The position numbers and the translations under genes are program-made. A stretch of DNA of 64,000 bases from Anthoceros angustus (Eukaryota > Streptophyta > Anthocerotopsida > Anthocerotales > Anthocerotaceae). Where the stretch lies: contig MU008159.1 in assembly GCA_010909165.1 (NCBI GenBank), forward strand, positions 372,001-436,000. Reading direction: 5' to 3'. The notes under the pieces are model-generated. The model made no database searches. It was not told the DNA's origin and saw only the letters and a list, made by a program, of their open reading frames with translations. Of this stretch, positions 47,655-61,660 are shown piece by piece; position 1 is the first letter of the stretch, and every line of letters starts with the position of its first letter.

Positions 47655-50294
47655 ATGGAGCTAGGTGTATGCGTGGATTGCCACACTCTTGTGTGTACTC
47701 TTTTGAGAGTAATTAATTGAGCATCAAAGTGGTTAGTACATGGCCCGCTACTTGGAGGCCTAGTGTCGTGTTTTGTAATAATCTTGTTATTTATAAAATA
47801 AAGTTCCACTCCATAACAAAACAACACAAAAAGTTCCTTCTATTTTATGAGATTCCTCAAGTTCCTTGGGTCCGAATGTATTGACGAGAACCTAAGCCGT
47901 GTGTTGCTTGCAACGTATGATATAGTAAGTATCTACGCTTTGAGGAGATATCATGCTATAGTTAGTGTGCTCTAACGAGCTGTTGTTGTGGGTACAATTA
48001 GCCCTTGTCGTCTTCTTTAACTCATCTTCCTAAGAAAGAGAAAACAATTACGACTTTCTAAGCACGTAGCGCACGAGGCATCAAGAAGAGGATCAACATT
48101 AAAATTTTAGTCTTCAGAAGGATAGGAGAAACTCTTTATGGAGGAAAGCAAGTAAGGATTCCATACTTTGAGACAAGTGTGAGGCAGGTGGTTTAAAGAT
48201 AGGACAAAATGTAGAACCATTTCGATATATTACATTAGCTTGTTCTTTAACGGGTAATCAATTGAGGAGAGAAGATGAAGGGATGTCGCGCTTGCATAGC
48301 TGTCATGGTACCTAAACTACCAATGACACATCAAAGTTGCCCATGAGCCAAAGTTACACTAAATCGCATGCCCCGCCACCTACTTACATTGATGGAAAAT
48401 ATCACCGAATGGCAAAATCAATGGACTTGATGTTATTCACTCACCCACCGCTAAGCTCACAAGATTTCGAGATCCGTATGTCGCATGGAATCTCGCTTTG
48501 AGTAACTCCTAATACAAACATCAACAATCCGGATGCCCGGATTGCCTCGTTCTTGTAGGCCGCCACCGCCATACCATTAATGCACCGCCACCTTGAGGAG
48601 ATGCGCGGTGTCGCCGAGGCGCCGGCCCTTGCGTTAATGGTTTTGTTCTTAGCTCTTGACTTTCTCGCAAAGACGCACCATTTCATGTACACCATGCATC
48701 ATGCAACATGCGATCAACATACACTAGCATCTCTACGGTATTTATACTATCACTATATGGTCGCTATAAAACCACGATACCATAATTATACGGCCGCTAT
48801 ATTGCTACATGACCATACGTACATACATCTTATTGTGTGTATCACATGCCTATGCATACACATTCCACACACATGCATTCCTAAGTTCCTAAGGCACATT
48901 CTCCTCGCTTGTGTGCTATGACAATCACGCCAATGCATAAACATTGGTACCTAAACTACCAAAGCACATCAAAGTTGCGCATGAGCCAAAGTTACGCTAA
49001 ACCGCATGCCTGGCCACCTACTTACATTCATGGAAAATATCAGCACGAATGGCCCCCGCTCAAAGTTGAGACTTGTCAAAACGGAGCACCACTTTGGGCA
49101 CTCATGGGCAGCACAATCATGAAAGCCAATCACCGCTTGCTTATCCAACGACAATAAAAGGTACCTAACACGGATCTGCGGTTAGGGTTGAGCCGATTTT
49201 CATATGCATGGCTCTCCTCATCTTCGGATTGTGGCTCTGCTTGACTTGTCCGTGCAATGAATGTGCATCAAACCGGCTCGTTATCATCACTACTCGAGTC
49301 CGAAACTATATATCTCACGGACGTGCACCATAGGTTGAGAGGTAGTCAAGCGCATATGATCATGACTTGCTAAAGAGTGGCAAACCGCCGCATGGCTTTG
49401 TCGGTCCATCCCAAGTTGCCATGTCGCAGGTTGCGTGAGATCATAAGAATGGTGAGGCCAAACACATATATGCCGCTTTGGTAACATGAAAATGAGCAAG
49501 CCACATCCTCAAAGATTTCATGTCTCGAGGAAATTCATCAGCCCCCATATCACTAAAGTGGACGGGATAGTCATCAAACACCGGTGCATAAACATATGGT
49601 TTTATGTTTTGCAATACGCATCTTCGAATTCGCAATAGGATGTCTAGACCCATGGGAGAGTTTTATGCCCCGCCTTTGCAACTCAAACATATCCCGATGA
49701 TTTGTGGGATAATACGCAACGAGCACTTCATGTGGCTCATGAGACTCTATATACAACAAGAACGAGGGGTCTATTTTTGCTGGATATTTACGCGTCCTTT
49801 GATTACTTTTTCTTAATTGCCATAATATATGCGGGATGTCAAGATGCACAAGAGGGCTTTTCCTCACGTAAAAATAAATGCTATAAAGAAAAGGTACCCC
49901 ATTGCCCGCATTTGGGCATACACTTGCAAAGTTTTGCTCCTTGCTCGTGAGCATATGTTGGAACCGTGGCAATATCCATGACACCACATTGCACGCTGGA
50001 TTAATTTTTTCAAACACCGACTCTACCTCAAGTTGTGATGCTCCCGCATGCACTTGGTATCATAGTGCATGCACACATGCATCCATGCATTATCATGCTT
50101 TTGAAAACATACATAGTCACCGCCGCCTCGGCCTCGACAAGCATGTAGGACCATTTGCACCTATCTATTTAATTAGTCCTTGGTCCTCAACAAGCAAAAC
50201 CATTTGTGTCTTTGTTCTCGAGGACTTTTGTACCTTTTTCCATTTATCTTATAGTCTCTCGACTTTCGCCAAAAACAAACAAACAAACAAAAAA

Positions 50295-50587
50295 ACCATT
50301 TGCCATCTATTGAATTAGTCCTTGGTCCTTGAAAAGCGATACCATTTGCCATCTATTGAATTAGTCCTTGGTCCTTGAAAAGCAATACCATTTGCCATCT
50401 ATTGAATTAGTCCTTGGTCCTTGACAAGCAATGCCATTTGCAATCTATTTAATTAGTCTTGGGTCCTTGGTCCTTGACAAACAAGACCATTTACTATTTA
50501 TGTAATTCGTCCTTGGTCCTCGACAACCAAGACCAAATGATTTGAAAGCTATTTTTAAATAAGTCCTTGGTCCTCGACATCCAAGAC
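50295..50587 (+). repeat. 46-bp minisatellite, 3 copies plus diverged copies
   Basis: Three copies at 50295-50432. Confidence 0.9.
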
Positions 50588-53500
50588 CATTTGCTTAATG
50601 TCAAAATAACTATCTAGCTAGCTATATATGCATTATACAATACTTTAGGTAGCCATGCCATAACATTGTCTTGCTCGATTGTCTAGTGGAAGAGGTAGGA
50701 CAGCGAGTTCTTGCGAGATCATTCTCCAAGGAGGACCACGGCGCCACCCACATCTAGTGCAGTGAGAGACGAGGGTATACACGAATACATTATGATGGAT
50801 CCGGCGCAGGATGCGTATGTGGAGGTGCGAAGGAGGCCAAGAGCTAGTGTTGGGCGGTAGCAGTGGGCGCAGTGGAGGCGCAAGTGCAGTGGAGGCGCAG
50901 TGGAGGCGCAAGTGCAGTGGAGGCGCAAGTGCAGCGCAGTGAAGGCGCACGTGGAGGAGCAACAGCAGCGTCACAGTGGATCCGGCGGAGCTGGGATGGA
51001 GCTGGAGCGAGTATCAACCCCGTCATGCTTGCTCATGACCCGCAGATGTTGTCTCTCAATAGGCACGGCCGGCGCAGACAATTTTCCCATCCAGAGTTGA
51101 TGAATTTGGCCATCCTGCGAGACACCCGAGATGCACCTCAAATTAGCAATAGGAGTAGAGATCCACTTTGGGGCCCATACGTCGCACGAGTTCCACATTC
51201 AAATGGGCACGTTGGGGACTCCACCCCTAGGAGCGGCCGACGCTTGGGAGCGCAACCCTTAGTAGCCCAACCCTTGGAGGCCGAACCCTTGGAGCCCACC
51301 CTTGGAACCTAAGCCCGACTCCGTGTTACATGTCTCACGGCCGACCCCTATTGGCCCGCCGCATGGAATAAGTAAAAAGCATACGCCCGAGTCTAAATCT
51401 GGAGCTAGGTGTATGCGTGGATTGCCACACTCTTGTGTGTACTCTTTTGAGAGTAATTAATTGAGCATCAAAGTGGTTAGTACATGGCCCGCTACTTGGA
51501 GGCCTAGTGTCGTGTTTTGTAATAATCTTGTTATTTATAAAATAAAGTTCCACTCCATAACAAAACAACACAAAAAGTTCCTTCTATTTTATGAGATTCC
51601 TCAAGTTCCTTGGGTCCGAATGTATTGGCGAGAACCTAAGCCGTGTGTTGCTTAACGTATGATATAGTAAGTATCTACGCTTTGAGGAGATATCATGCTA
51701 TAGTTAGCTGTGCTCTAACGAGCTGTTGTTGTGGGTACAATTAGCCCTTGTCGTCTTCTTTAACTCATCTTCCTAAGAAAGAGAAAAACAATTACAGACT
51801 TTCTAAGCACGTGGTGCGCACGAGGCAGACCAAGAAGAGGATCAGCGCATTAAAATTTTAGTCTTCAGCGAAGGATAGGAGAAACTCTTTATGGAGGAAA
51901 GCAAGTAAGGATTCCATACTTTGAGACAAGTGTGAGGCAGCAGAATTCGGTTTAAAGATAGGACAAAATGTAGAACCATTTCGATATATTACATTAGCTT
52001 GTTGCGCAAACGGGTAATCAATTGAGGAGAGAAGATGAAGGGATGTCGCGCCACGCTTGCATAGCTGTCATGGTACCTAAACTACCAACAAGCACATCAA
52101 AGTTGCCCATGAGCCAAAGTTACACTAAATCGCATGCCCCGCCACCTACTTACATTGATGGAAAATATCACCGAATGGCAAAATCAATGGACTTGATGTT
52201 ATTCACTCACCCACACCGATGGCTCACAAGATTTCGAGATCCGTATGTCCGCACCTTGGAATCTCGCTTTGAGCAACTCCTAATACAAACATCAACAATC
52301 CGGGATGCGGATTGCCTCGTTCTTGTAGGCCGCCACGCCATACCATTAATGCACCCTGCCACCTTGAGGAGATGCACGCGGTGTCGTCGAGGCGCCGTCC
52401 TTGCGTTAATGGTTTTGTTCTTAGCTCTTGACTTCTCGCGACGCACCATTTCATGTACACCATGCATCATGCAACATGCGATCAACATACACTAGCATCT
52501 CTACGGTATTTATACTATCACTATATGGTCGCTATATAACCACGATACCATAATTATACTACGCTATACGGTTGCTACATGACCATACGTGCATACATCT
52601 TATTGTGTGTATCACATGCCTATGCATACACATTCCACACACATGCATTCCTAAGTTCCTAAGGCACATTCTCCCGCTCGCTTGTGTGCTATGACAAAAT
52701 GCATGCCCATTGTCATGGTACCTAAACTACCAATGTAAGCACATCAAAGTTGCGCATGAGCCAAAGTTACGCTAAACCGCATGCCTTGGCCACCTACTTA
52801 CATTCATGGAAAATATCGCACGAATGGCCCCCGCTCAAGTTGGGGTACATGCCTTGTCAAAAACGGAGCACCACTTTGGGCACTCATGGCAGCACAATCA
52901 TGAAAGCCAATCACCGCTTGCTTATCCAACGACAATAAAAGGTACCTAACGGTCTGCGGTTAGGGTTGAGCCGATTTTCATATGCATGGCTCTCCTCATC
53001 TTGGATTGTGGCTCTGTTTGACTTGTCCAGCAATGAATGTGCGACCAAAGCGGCTCCTATCATCACTACTCTGAGTCTCGAAACTATATATCTCACGGAC
53101 GTGCACCATAGGTTGAGAGGTAGTCAAGCGCATATGATCATGACTTGCACCTAAAGAGTGGCAAAGCTGCATGGCTTTGTCACCATCCCAAGTTGCCATG
53201 TCGCAGGTTGCGAGATCATAAGAATGGTGAGGCCACCAAACACATATATGCTTTGGTAACATGAAAATGAGCAAGCCACATCCTCAAAGATTTCATGTCT
53301 CGAGGAAATTCATCAGCCCCATATCACTAAAGTGGACGGGATAGTCATCAAACACCGTGCATAAACATATGGTTTTATGTTTTGCAATCGCATCTTCGAA
53401 TTCGCAATAGGATGTCTAGACCCATGGGAGAGTTTTATGCCCCGCCTTTGCAACTCAAACATATCCCGATGATTTGTGGGATAATACGCAACCGAGCACT

Positions 53501-54043
53501 TCATGTGGCTCATGAGACTCTATATACAACAAGAACCGAGGGGTCTATTTTTGCTGGATATTTACGCGTCCTTTGATTACTTTTTCTTAATTACCATAAT
53601 ATATGCGGGATGTCAAGATGCACAAGAGGGCTTTTCCTCACTGTAAAAATAAATGCTATAAAGAAAAGGTACCCCATTGCCGCATTTGGGCATACACTTG
53701 CAAAGTTTTGCTCCTTGCTCGTGAGCATATGTTGGAACCGTGGCAATATCCATGACACCACATTGCACTGGATTAATTTTTCAAACACCGACTCTACCTC
53801 AAGTTGTGATGCTCCCGCATGCACTTGGTATCATAGTGCATGCACACATGCATCCATGCATTATCATGCTTTTGAAAACATACATAGTCACCGCCGCCTC
53901 GGCCTCGACAAGCATGTAGGACCATTTGCACCTATCTATTTAATTAGTCCTTGGTCCTCAACAAGCAAAACCATTTGTGTCTTTGTTCTCGAGGACTTTT
54001 GTACCTTTTTCCATTTATCTTATAGTCTCTCGGACTTTCGCCA

Positions 54044-54088
54044 AAACAAACAAACAAACAAAAAAACAAACAAACAAACAAAAAAAAA
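54044..54088 (+). repeat. Expanded compound (CAAA)n and poly-A tract
   Basis: Two CAAA runs separated and followed by A runs, about 20 bp longer than in other units. Confidence 0.8.
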
Positions 54089-54381
54089 ACCATTTGCCAT
54101 CTATTGAATTAGTCCTTGGTCCTTGAAAAGCGATACCATTTGCCATCTATTGAATTAGTCCTTGGTCCTTGAAAAGCAATACCATTTGCCATCTATTGAA
54201 TTAGTCCTTGGTCCTTGACAAGCAATGCCATTTGCAATCTATTTAATTAGTCTTGGGTCCTTGGTCCTTGACAAACAAGACCATTTACTATTTATGTAAT
54301 TCGTCCTTGGTCCTCGACAACCAAGACCAAATGATTTGAAAAGCTATTTTTAAATAAGTCCTTGGTCCTCGACATCCAAGA
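54089..54381 (+). repeat. 46-bp minisatellite, 3 copies plus diverged copies
   Basis: Three copies at 54089-54226. Confidence 0.9.
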
Positions 54382-54580
54382 CCATTTGCTTAATGTCAAA
54401 ATAACTATCTAGCTAGCTATATATGCATTATACAATACTTTAGGTAGCCATGCCATAACATTGTCTTGCTCGATTGTCTAGTGGAAGAGGTAGGACAGCG
54501 AGTTCTTGCGAGATAATTCTCCAAGGAGGACCACGGTCGCCACATCTAGTACCGAGACGAGGGTATACACCGAATACATT

Positions 54581-57500
54581 ATGATGGATCCGGCGAGGAT
54601 GCGATGTGGAGGTGCGAAGGAGGCCAAGAGCTAGTGTTGGAGCGGTGGTGGAGGCGCGGTGGAGGCGCAAGTGCGGCAGTGGAGGCGCAAGTGCGGCAGT
54701 GGCGCACGTGGAGGAGCAACAGTGACGTCACAGGTGGATCCGGAGCTGGGATGGAGCTGGGCGCAGTATCAACCCCTGGTCATGCTTGCTCATGACCGCA
54801 GATGTTGTCTCTCAATAGGCACGCATGCGCGGACAATTTTCCCATCCGAGTTGACGAATTTGGCCATCCTGCGAGACACCCGAGATGCACCCTCAAATTA
54901 GCAATAGGAGTAGAGATCCACTGGGGCCCATACGTCGCACGAGTTCCACATTCAAATGGGCACGTTGGGGACTCCACCCCTAGGAGCCCGGGGCCGACGC
55001 TTGGGAGCGCAACCCCTTAGTAGCCCAACCCCTTGAGGCCGAACCCTTGGAACCTAAGCCCGACTCCGTGTTACATGTCTCACGAAGGCCGACCCCTATT
55101 GGCCCGCATGGAATAAGTAAAAAGCATACGCCCGAGTCTAAATCGGAGCTAGGTGTATGCGTGGATTGCCACACTCTTGTGTGTACTCTTTTGAGAGTAA
55201 TTAATTGAGCATCAAAGTGGTTAGTACATGGCCCGCTACTTGGAGGCCTAGTGTCGTGTTTTGTAATAATCTTGTTATTTATAAAATAAAGTTCCACTCC
55301 ATAACAAAACAACACAAAAAGTTCCTTCTATTTTATGAGATTCCTCAAGTTCCTTGGGTCCGAATGTATTGACGAGAACCTAAGCCGTGTGTTGCTTGCA
55401 ACGATGATATAGCCGTAAGTATCTACGCTTTGAGGAGATATCATGCTATAGTTAATGCTCTAACGAGCTGTTGTTGTGGGTACAATTAGCCCTTGTCGTC
55501 TTCTTTAACTCATCTTCCTAAGAAAGAGAAAACAATTACAGACTTTCTAAGCACGTGGTGCGCGAGGCACCAAGAAGAGGATCGGTAGCATTAAAATTTT
55601 AGTCTTGATGAAGGATAGGAGAAACTCTTTATGGAGGAAAGCAAGTAAGGATTCCATACTTTGAGACAAGTGTGAGGCAGCGGTCGGTTTAAAGATAGGA
55701 CAAAATGTAGAACCATTTCGATATATTACATTAGCTTGTTCGCAAACGGGTAATCAATTGAGGGAGAGAAGATGAAGGGATGTCGCGCCACGGTTGCATA
55801 GCTGTCATGGTACCTAAACTACCAACAAGCACATCAAAGTTGCCCATGAGCCAAAGTTACACTAAATCGCATGCCCCGCCACCTACTTACATTCATGGAA
55901 AATATCACGAATGGCAAAATCAATGGACTTGATGTTATTCACTCACCCACATGACGAGCTCACAAGATTTGAGATCCGTATGTCCGCACCTTGGAATCTC
56001 CGCTTTGAGCAACTCCTAATACAAACATCAACAATCCGGGATGCCCGATTGCCTCGTTCTTGTAGGCCGCTACACCGCCATACCATTAATGCACCGCCAC
56101 CTTGAGGAGATGCGCGGTGTCGCCGAGGCGCCGTCCTTGCGTTAATGGTTTTGTTCTTAGCTCTTGACTTTCTGCGACGCACCATTTCATGTACACCATG
56201 CATCATGCAACATGCGATCAACATACACTAGCATCTCTACGGTATTTATACTATCACTATATGGTCGCTATAAAACCACGATACCATAATTATACTATCA
56301 CTATATGGTCGCTATACGGTTGCTACATGACCATACGTACATACATCTTATTGTGTGTATCACATGCCTATGCATACATTCCACACACATGCATTCCTAA
56401 GTTCCTAAGGCACATTCTCCTGCTCGCTTGTGTGCTATGACAATCACACGCCCCATCATAGTATCATGGTACCTAAACTACCAATGTAAGCACATCAAAG
56501 TTGCATGAGCCAAAGTTACGCTAAACCGCATGCCCGGCCACCTACTTACATTCATGGAAAATATCAGCACGAATGGCCCCCGCTCAAAGTTGGGCTGTCT
56601 TGTCAAAACGGAGCACCACTTTGGGCACTCATGGGCAGCACAATCATGAAAGCCAATCACCGTTGCTTATCCAACGACAATAAAAGGTACCTAACACAGA
56701 TCTGCGGTTAGGGTTGAGCCGATTTTCATATGCATGGCTCTCCTCATCTTCGGATTGTGGCTCCTGTTTGACTTGTCCATGCAATGAATGTGCAGACCGA
56801 AAACTGGCTCCGTTATCATCACTACTCTCGGAGTCTGAAACTATATATCTCACGGACGTGCACCATAGGTTGAGAGGTAGTCAAGCGCATATGATCATGA
56901 CTTGCTCGCTAAAGAGTGGCAAAGCTGCATGGCTTTGTCACCCATCCCAAGTTGCTCATGACCGCAGATGTTGTCTCAATAGGTACGGGCTGGCGCAGGA
57001 CAATTTTCCCATCCAGGAGTTGACAGAATTTGGCCATCCTGCAGAGACGCCCCAGATGCACCCTCAAATTAGCAATAGGAGTAGAGATCCACTTTCTAGG
57101 GGGCCCATACGTCGCACGAGAGTTCCACATTCAAATGGGCACGTTCAGGGGGACTCCACCCCTAGGAGTCCGGGGCCGACGCTTGGGAGCGCAACCCTTA
57201 GTAGCCCAACCCCTTGGAGGCCGAACCCTTGGAGCCCGACCCCTTGGAACCTAAGCCCGACCGTGTTACATGTCTCACGAAGGCCGACTATTGGCCCGCC
57301 GCATGGAATAAGTAAAAAGCACCGAGTCTAAATCGGAGCTAGGTGTATGCGTGATTGCCACACTCTTGTGTGTACTCTTTTGAGAGTAATTAATTGAGCA
57401 TCAAAGTGGTTAGTACATGGCCCGCTACTTGGAGGCCTAGTGTCGTGTTTTGTAATAATCTTGTTATTTATAAAATAAAGTTCCACTCCATAACAAAACA

Positions 57501-60500
57501 ACACAAAAAGTTCCTTCTATTTTATGAGATTCCTCAAGTTCCTTGGGTCCGGAATGTATTGACGAGAACCTAAGCCGTGTGTTGCTTGCAACGATGATAT
57601 AGCCGTAAGTATCTACGCTTTGAGGAGATATCATGCTATAGTTAGTGGCTCTAACGAGCTGTTGTTGTGGGTACAATTAGCCCTTGTCGCCTTCTTTAAC
57701 TCATCTTCCTAAGAAAGAGAAAACAATTACAGACTTTCTAAGCACGGCATTTAGGCGCACCAAGAAGAGGATCGCATTAAAATTTTAGTCTTCAAAGGAT
57801 AGGAGAAACTCTTTATGGAGGAAAGCAAGTAAGGATTCCATACTTTGAGACAAGTGTGAGGCAGAATTCGGTTTAAAGATAGGACAAAATGTAGAACCAT
57901 TTCGATATATTACATTAGCTTGTTCGCAAACGGGTAATCAATTGAGGGAGAGAAGATGAAGGGATGTCGCGCCACGGTTGCATAGCTGTCATGGTACCTA
58001 AACTACCAACAAGCACATCAAAGTTGCCCATGAGCCAAAGTTACACTAAATCGCATGCCCCGCCACCTACTTACATTCATGGAAAATATCACGCGAATGG
58101 CAAAATCAATGGACTTGATGTTATTCACTCACCCACACCGATGGGCTCACAAGATTTCGAGATCCGTATGTCCGCACCTTGGAATCTCCGCTTTGAGTAA
58201 CTCCTAATACAAACATCAACAATCCGGGATGCCCGATTGCCTCGTTCTTGTAGGCCGCCACCGCCATACCATTAATGCACCGCCACCTTGAGGAGATGCG
58301 CGCGTGTCGCCGAGGCGCCGTCCTTGCGTTAATGGTTTTGTTCTTAGCTCTTGACTTTCTCTCGAAAGACGCACCATTTCATGTACACCATGCATCATGC
58401 AACATGCGATCAACATACACTAGCATCTCTACGGTATTTATACTATCACTATATGGTCGCTATAAACCACGATACCATAATTATACTACATGGTTGCTAC
58501 ATGACCATACGTACATCTTATTGTGTGTATCACATGCCTATGCATACATTCCACACACATGCATTCCTAAGTTCCTAAGGCACATTCTCCTGCTCGCTTG
58601 TGCTATGACAATCACACGCATAGATAGTCATATGGTACCTAAACTACCAAGCACATCAAAGTTGCATGAGCCAAAGTTACGCTAAACCGCATGCCCGGCC
58701 ACCTACTTACATTCATGGAAAATATCAGCACGAATGGCCCCCGCTCAAGTTCAGATTTGTCAAAACGGAGCACCACTTTGGGCACTCATGGGCAGACAAT
58801 CATGAAAGCCAATCACCGCTTGCTTATCCAACGACAATAAAAGGTACCTAACATGATCTGCGGTTAGGGTTGAGCCGATTTTCATATGCATGGCTCTCCT
58901 CATCTTCGGATTGTGGCTCTGCTTGACTTGTCCATGCAATGAATGTGCGATCAAAAACGCTCGTTATCATCACTACTCGAGTCTAAACTATATATCTCAC
59001 GGACGTGCACCATAGGTTGAGAGGTAGTCAGCGCATATGATCATGACTTGCTAAAGAGTGGCAAACCGCATGGCTTTGTCACCATCCCAAGTTGCCATGT
59101 CGCAGGTTGCGAGATCATAAGAATGGTGAGGCCACCAAACACATATACTGCTTTGGTAACATGAAAATGAGCAAGCCACATCCTCAAAGATTTCATGTCT
59201 CGAAATTCATCAGCCCCCATATCACTAAAGTGGACAGGGATAGTCATCAAACACCGGTGCATAAACATATGGTTTTATGTTTTGCAACACGCATCTTCGG
59301 ATTGTGGCTCTGTTTGACTTGTCCATGCAATGAATGACCAAAACCGGCTCCGTTATCATCACTACTCTGAGTCCGAAACTATATATCTCACGGACGTGCA
59401 CCATAGGTTGAGAGGTCAAGCGCATATGATCATGACTTGCTCGCTAAAGAGTGGCAAAGCTGCATGGCTTTGTCACCCATCCCAAGTTGCCATGTCGCAG
59501 GTTGCGAGATCATAAGAATGGTGAGGCCACCAAACACATATATGCTCGCTTTGGTAACATGAAAATGAGCAAGCCACATCCTCAAAGATTTCATGTCTCG
59601 AGGAAATTCATCAGCCCCCATATCACTAAAGTGGAGGGGATAGTCATCAAACACCGGTGCATAAACATATGGTTTTATGTTTTGCAACACGCATCTTCGA
59701 ATTCGCAATAGGATGTCTAGACCCATGGGAGAGTTTTATGCCCCGCCTTTGCAACTCAAACATATCCCGATGATTTGTGGGATAATACGCAACCGAGCAC
59801 TTCATGTGGCTCATGAGACTCTATATACAACAAGAATCGAGGGGTCTATTTTTGCTGGATATTTACGCGTCCTTTGATTACTTTTTCTTAATTGCCATAA
59901 TATATGCAGGATGTCAAGATGCACAAGAGGGCTTTTCCTCAACGAAAAATAAATGCTATAAAGAAAAGGTACCCCATTGCCGCATTTGGGCATACACTTG
60001 CAAAGTTTTGCTCCTTGCTCGTGAGCATATGTTGGAACCGTGGCAATATCCATGACACCACATTGCACGCTGGATTAATTTTTTCAAACACCGACTCTAC
60101 CTCAAGTTGTGATGCTCCGCATGCACTTGGTATCATAGTGCATGCACACATGCATCCATGCATTATCATGCTTTTGAAAACATACATAGTCACTGGCGGG
60201 TCCTCGGCCTCGACAAGCATGTAGGACCATTTGCACCTATCTATTTAATTAGTCCTTGGTCCTCAACAAGCAAAACCATTTGTGTCTTTGTTCTCGAGGA
60301 CTTTTGTACCTTTTCCATTTATCTTATAGTCTCTCGACTTTCGCCAAAAACAAACAAACAAACAAAACCATTTGCCATCTATTGAATTAGTCCTTGGTCC
60401 TTGAAAAGCGATACCATTTGCCATCTATTGAATTAGTCCTTGGTCCTTGAAAAGCAATACCATTTGCCATCTATTGAATTAGTCCTTGGTCCTTGAAAAG

Positions 60501-60870
60501 CAATACCATTTGCAATCTATTTAATTAGTCTTGGTCCTTGGTCCTTGACAAACAAGACCATTTACTATTTATGTAATTCGTCCTTGGTCCTCGACAACCA
60601 AGACCAAATGATTTGAAAAGCTATTTTTAAATAAGTCCTTGGTCCTCGACATCCAAGACCATTTGCTTAATGTCAAAATAACTATCTAGCTAGCTATACA
60701 TGCATTATACAATACTTTAGGTAGCCATGCCATGACATTGTCTTGCTCGATTGTCTAGTGGAAGAGGTAGGACAGCAAGTTCTTGCGAGATCATTCTCCA
60801 AGGAGGACCACGAAGCTGCCACCCACAGCAACGAGTACCGTAGAGACGAGGGTATACACCGGAATACATT
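54581..60870 (+). repeat. Array unit U10, the longest and most rearranged
   Basis: B, C, D, X1 (55809), X2 (56467). At 56952-56955 (shared TTGC) the post-X2 run switches to TTGCTCATGACCGCAG of module B. B(part), C, D, X1 (57991) and X2 (58634) then recur. At 59292-59299 (shared CATCTTCG) the sequence steps back about 420 bp to CATCTTCGGATTGTGG, duplicating that stretch, and then runs normally to the minisatellite. Length 6290 bp. Confidence 0.85.
60367..60663 (+). repeat. 46-bp minisatellite, 3 copies plus diverged copies
   Basis: Three copies. The usual TTGACAAGCAATGCC copy is missing, so the run passes straight to CATTTGCAATC. Confidence 0.9.
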
Positions 60871-61353
60871 ATGATGGATCCGAAGCAGCAGCAGGATGCG
60901 TATGTGGAGGTGCACAAGGAGGCCGAAGAGCTAGTGTTGGAGCAGGCGCAGGTGGAGGCGCAGGTGGAGGCGCAAGTGCAGGCGCAGGTGGAGGCGCAAG
61001 CGCAGGCGAAGGCGCACGTGGAGGAGCAACAACAGCAGCAGGCAGCGTCACAGGTGGATCCGGCGGAGCCTGGGATGGAGCTGGAGCGCGAGTATCAACC
61101 CCTGGTCATGCTTGCTCATGACCCGCAGATGTTGTCTCTCAATAGGTACGGGCTGGCGCAGGACAATTTTCCCATCCAGGAGTTGACAGAATTTGGCCAT
61201 CCTGCAGAGACGCCCCAGATGCACCCTCAAATTAGCAATAGGAGTAGAGATCCACTGGGGCCCATACGTCGACGAGAGTTCCACATTCAAATGGGCACGT
61301 TGGGGACTCCACCCCTAGGAGCCCGGGCCGACGCTTGGGAGCGCAACCCTTAG
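60871..61353 (+). CDS. Module B protein, best-preserved copy, Gln/Glu/Ala-rich, unrecognised
   Basis: 160 codons, ATG to TAG. Residues 1-20 are MMDPKQQQDAYVEVHKEAEE. About 24-60 is a heptad-like run of EAQVEAQVQAQ units with an AHVEEQQQQQ end, a likely coiled coil. A non-repetitive part follows with REYQPLVMLAHDPQMLSLNR, DNFPIQELTEFGHPAETPQM, ISNRSRDPLGPIRRREFHIQ and a Gly/Pro-rich end. Frame may continue upstream (RRGYTPEYI before MMDP) and downstream into the PLEPDPLEPKP stretch of module C after one shift, so the original protein was probably longer. No family recognised. A gag-like or host gene fragment amplified in the array are both possible. Confidence 0.45.
   Translation: MMDPKQQQDAYVEVHKEAEELVLEQAQVEAQVEAQVQAQVEAQAQAKAHVEEQQQQQAASQVDPAEPGMELEREYQPLVMLAHDPQMLSLNRYGLAQDNFPIQELTEFGHPAETPQMHPQISNRSRDPLGPIRRREFHIQMGTLGTPPLGARADAWERNP
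60945..61040 (+). repeat. Coding minisatellite of GTGGAGGCGCA(G/A) units
   Basis: Short near-repeats encode QVEAQ-type heptads. The number of units differs between array copies (few at 29.5 kb, many at 42.1, 50.9 and 62.5 kb). Confidence 0.7.
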
Positions 61354-61365
61354 TAGCCCAACCCC

Positions 61366-61660
61366 TTGAGGCCGAACCCTTGGAGCCCGACCCCTTGGAA
61401 CCTAAGCCCGACTCAGGTTACATGTCTCACGAGGCCGACCCCTATTGGCCCGCCGCATGGAATAAGTAAAAAGCATACGCCCGAGTCTAAATCTGGAGCT
61501 AGGTGTATGCGTGGATTGCCACACTCTTGTGTGTACTCTTTTGAGAGTAATTAATTGAGCATCAAAGTGGTTAGTACATGGCCCGCTACTTGAGGCCTAG
61601 TGTCGTGTTTTGTAATAATCTTGTTATTTATAAAATAAAGTTCCACTCCATAACAAAACA
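61366..61660 (+). promoter_or_regulatory. Module C: Pro/Glu-rich frame, stop and polyadenylation-type 3' end
   Basis: The stretch after module B reads in one register as EAEPLEPDPLEPKPDS, then VSRRPTPIGPPHGISKK, ending LPHSCVYSFESN and TAA (61552-61554). About 80 bp later come TTGTAATAATCTTG and AATAAA (61634-61639). This layout suits the 3' end of a polyadenylated transcript. The segment is one of the most invariant in the array, with about 17 copies. Transcription is inferred only. Confidence 0.4.

Larger units (their letters stand above)
47064..50791 (+). repeat. Array unit U8, standard organisation
   Basis: B, C, D, X1 (48305), X2 (48951), non-coding run, (CAAA)n and minisatellite in the standard order. 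Length 3728 bp. Together with U9 this is the best reference for the basic unit. Confidence 0.9.
50792..54580 (+). repeat. Array unit U9, standard organisation
   Basis: Standard order with X1 at 52073 and X2 at 52718. Module B has an enlarged GTGGAGGCGCAAGTGCA run (50865-50945) and broken frame. Length 3789 bp. Confidence 0.9.
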
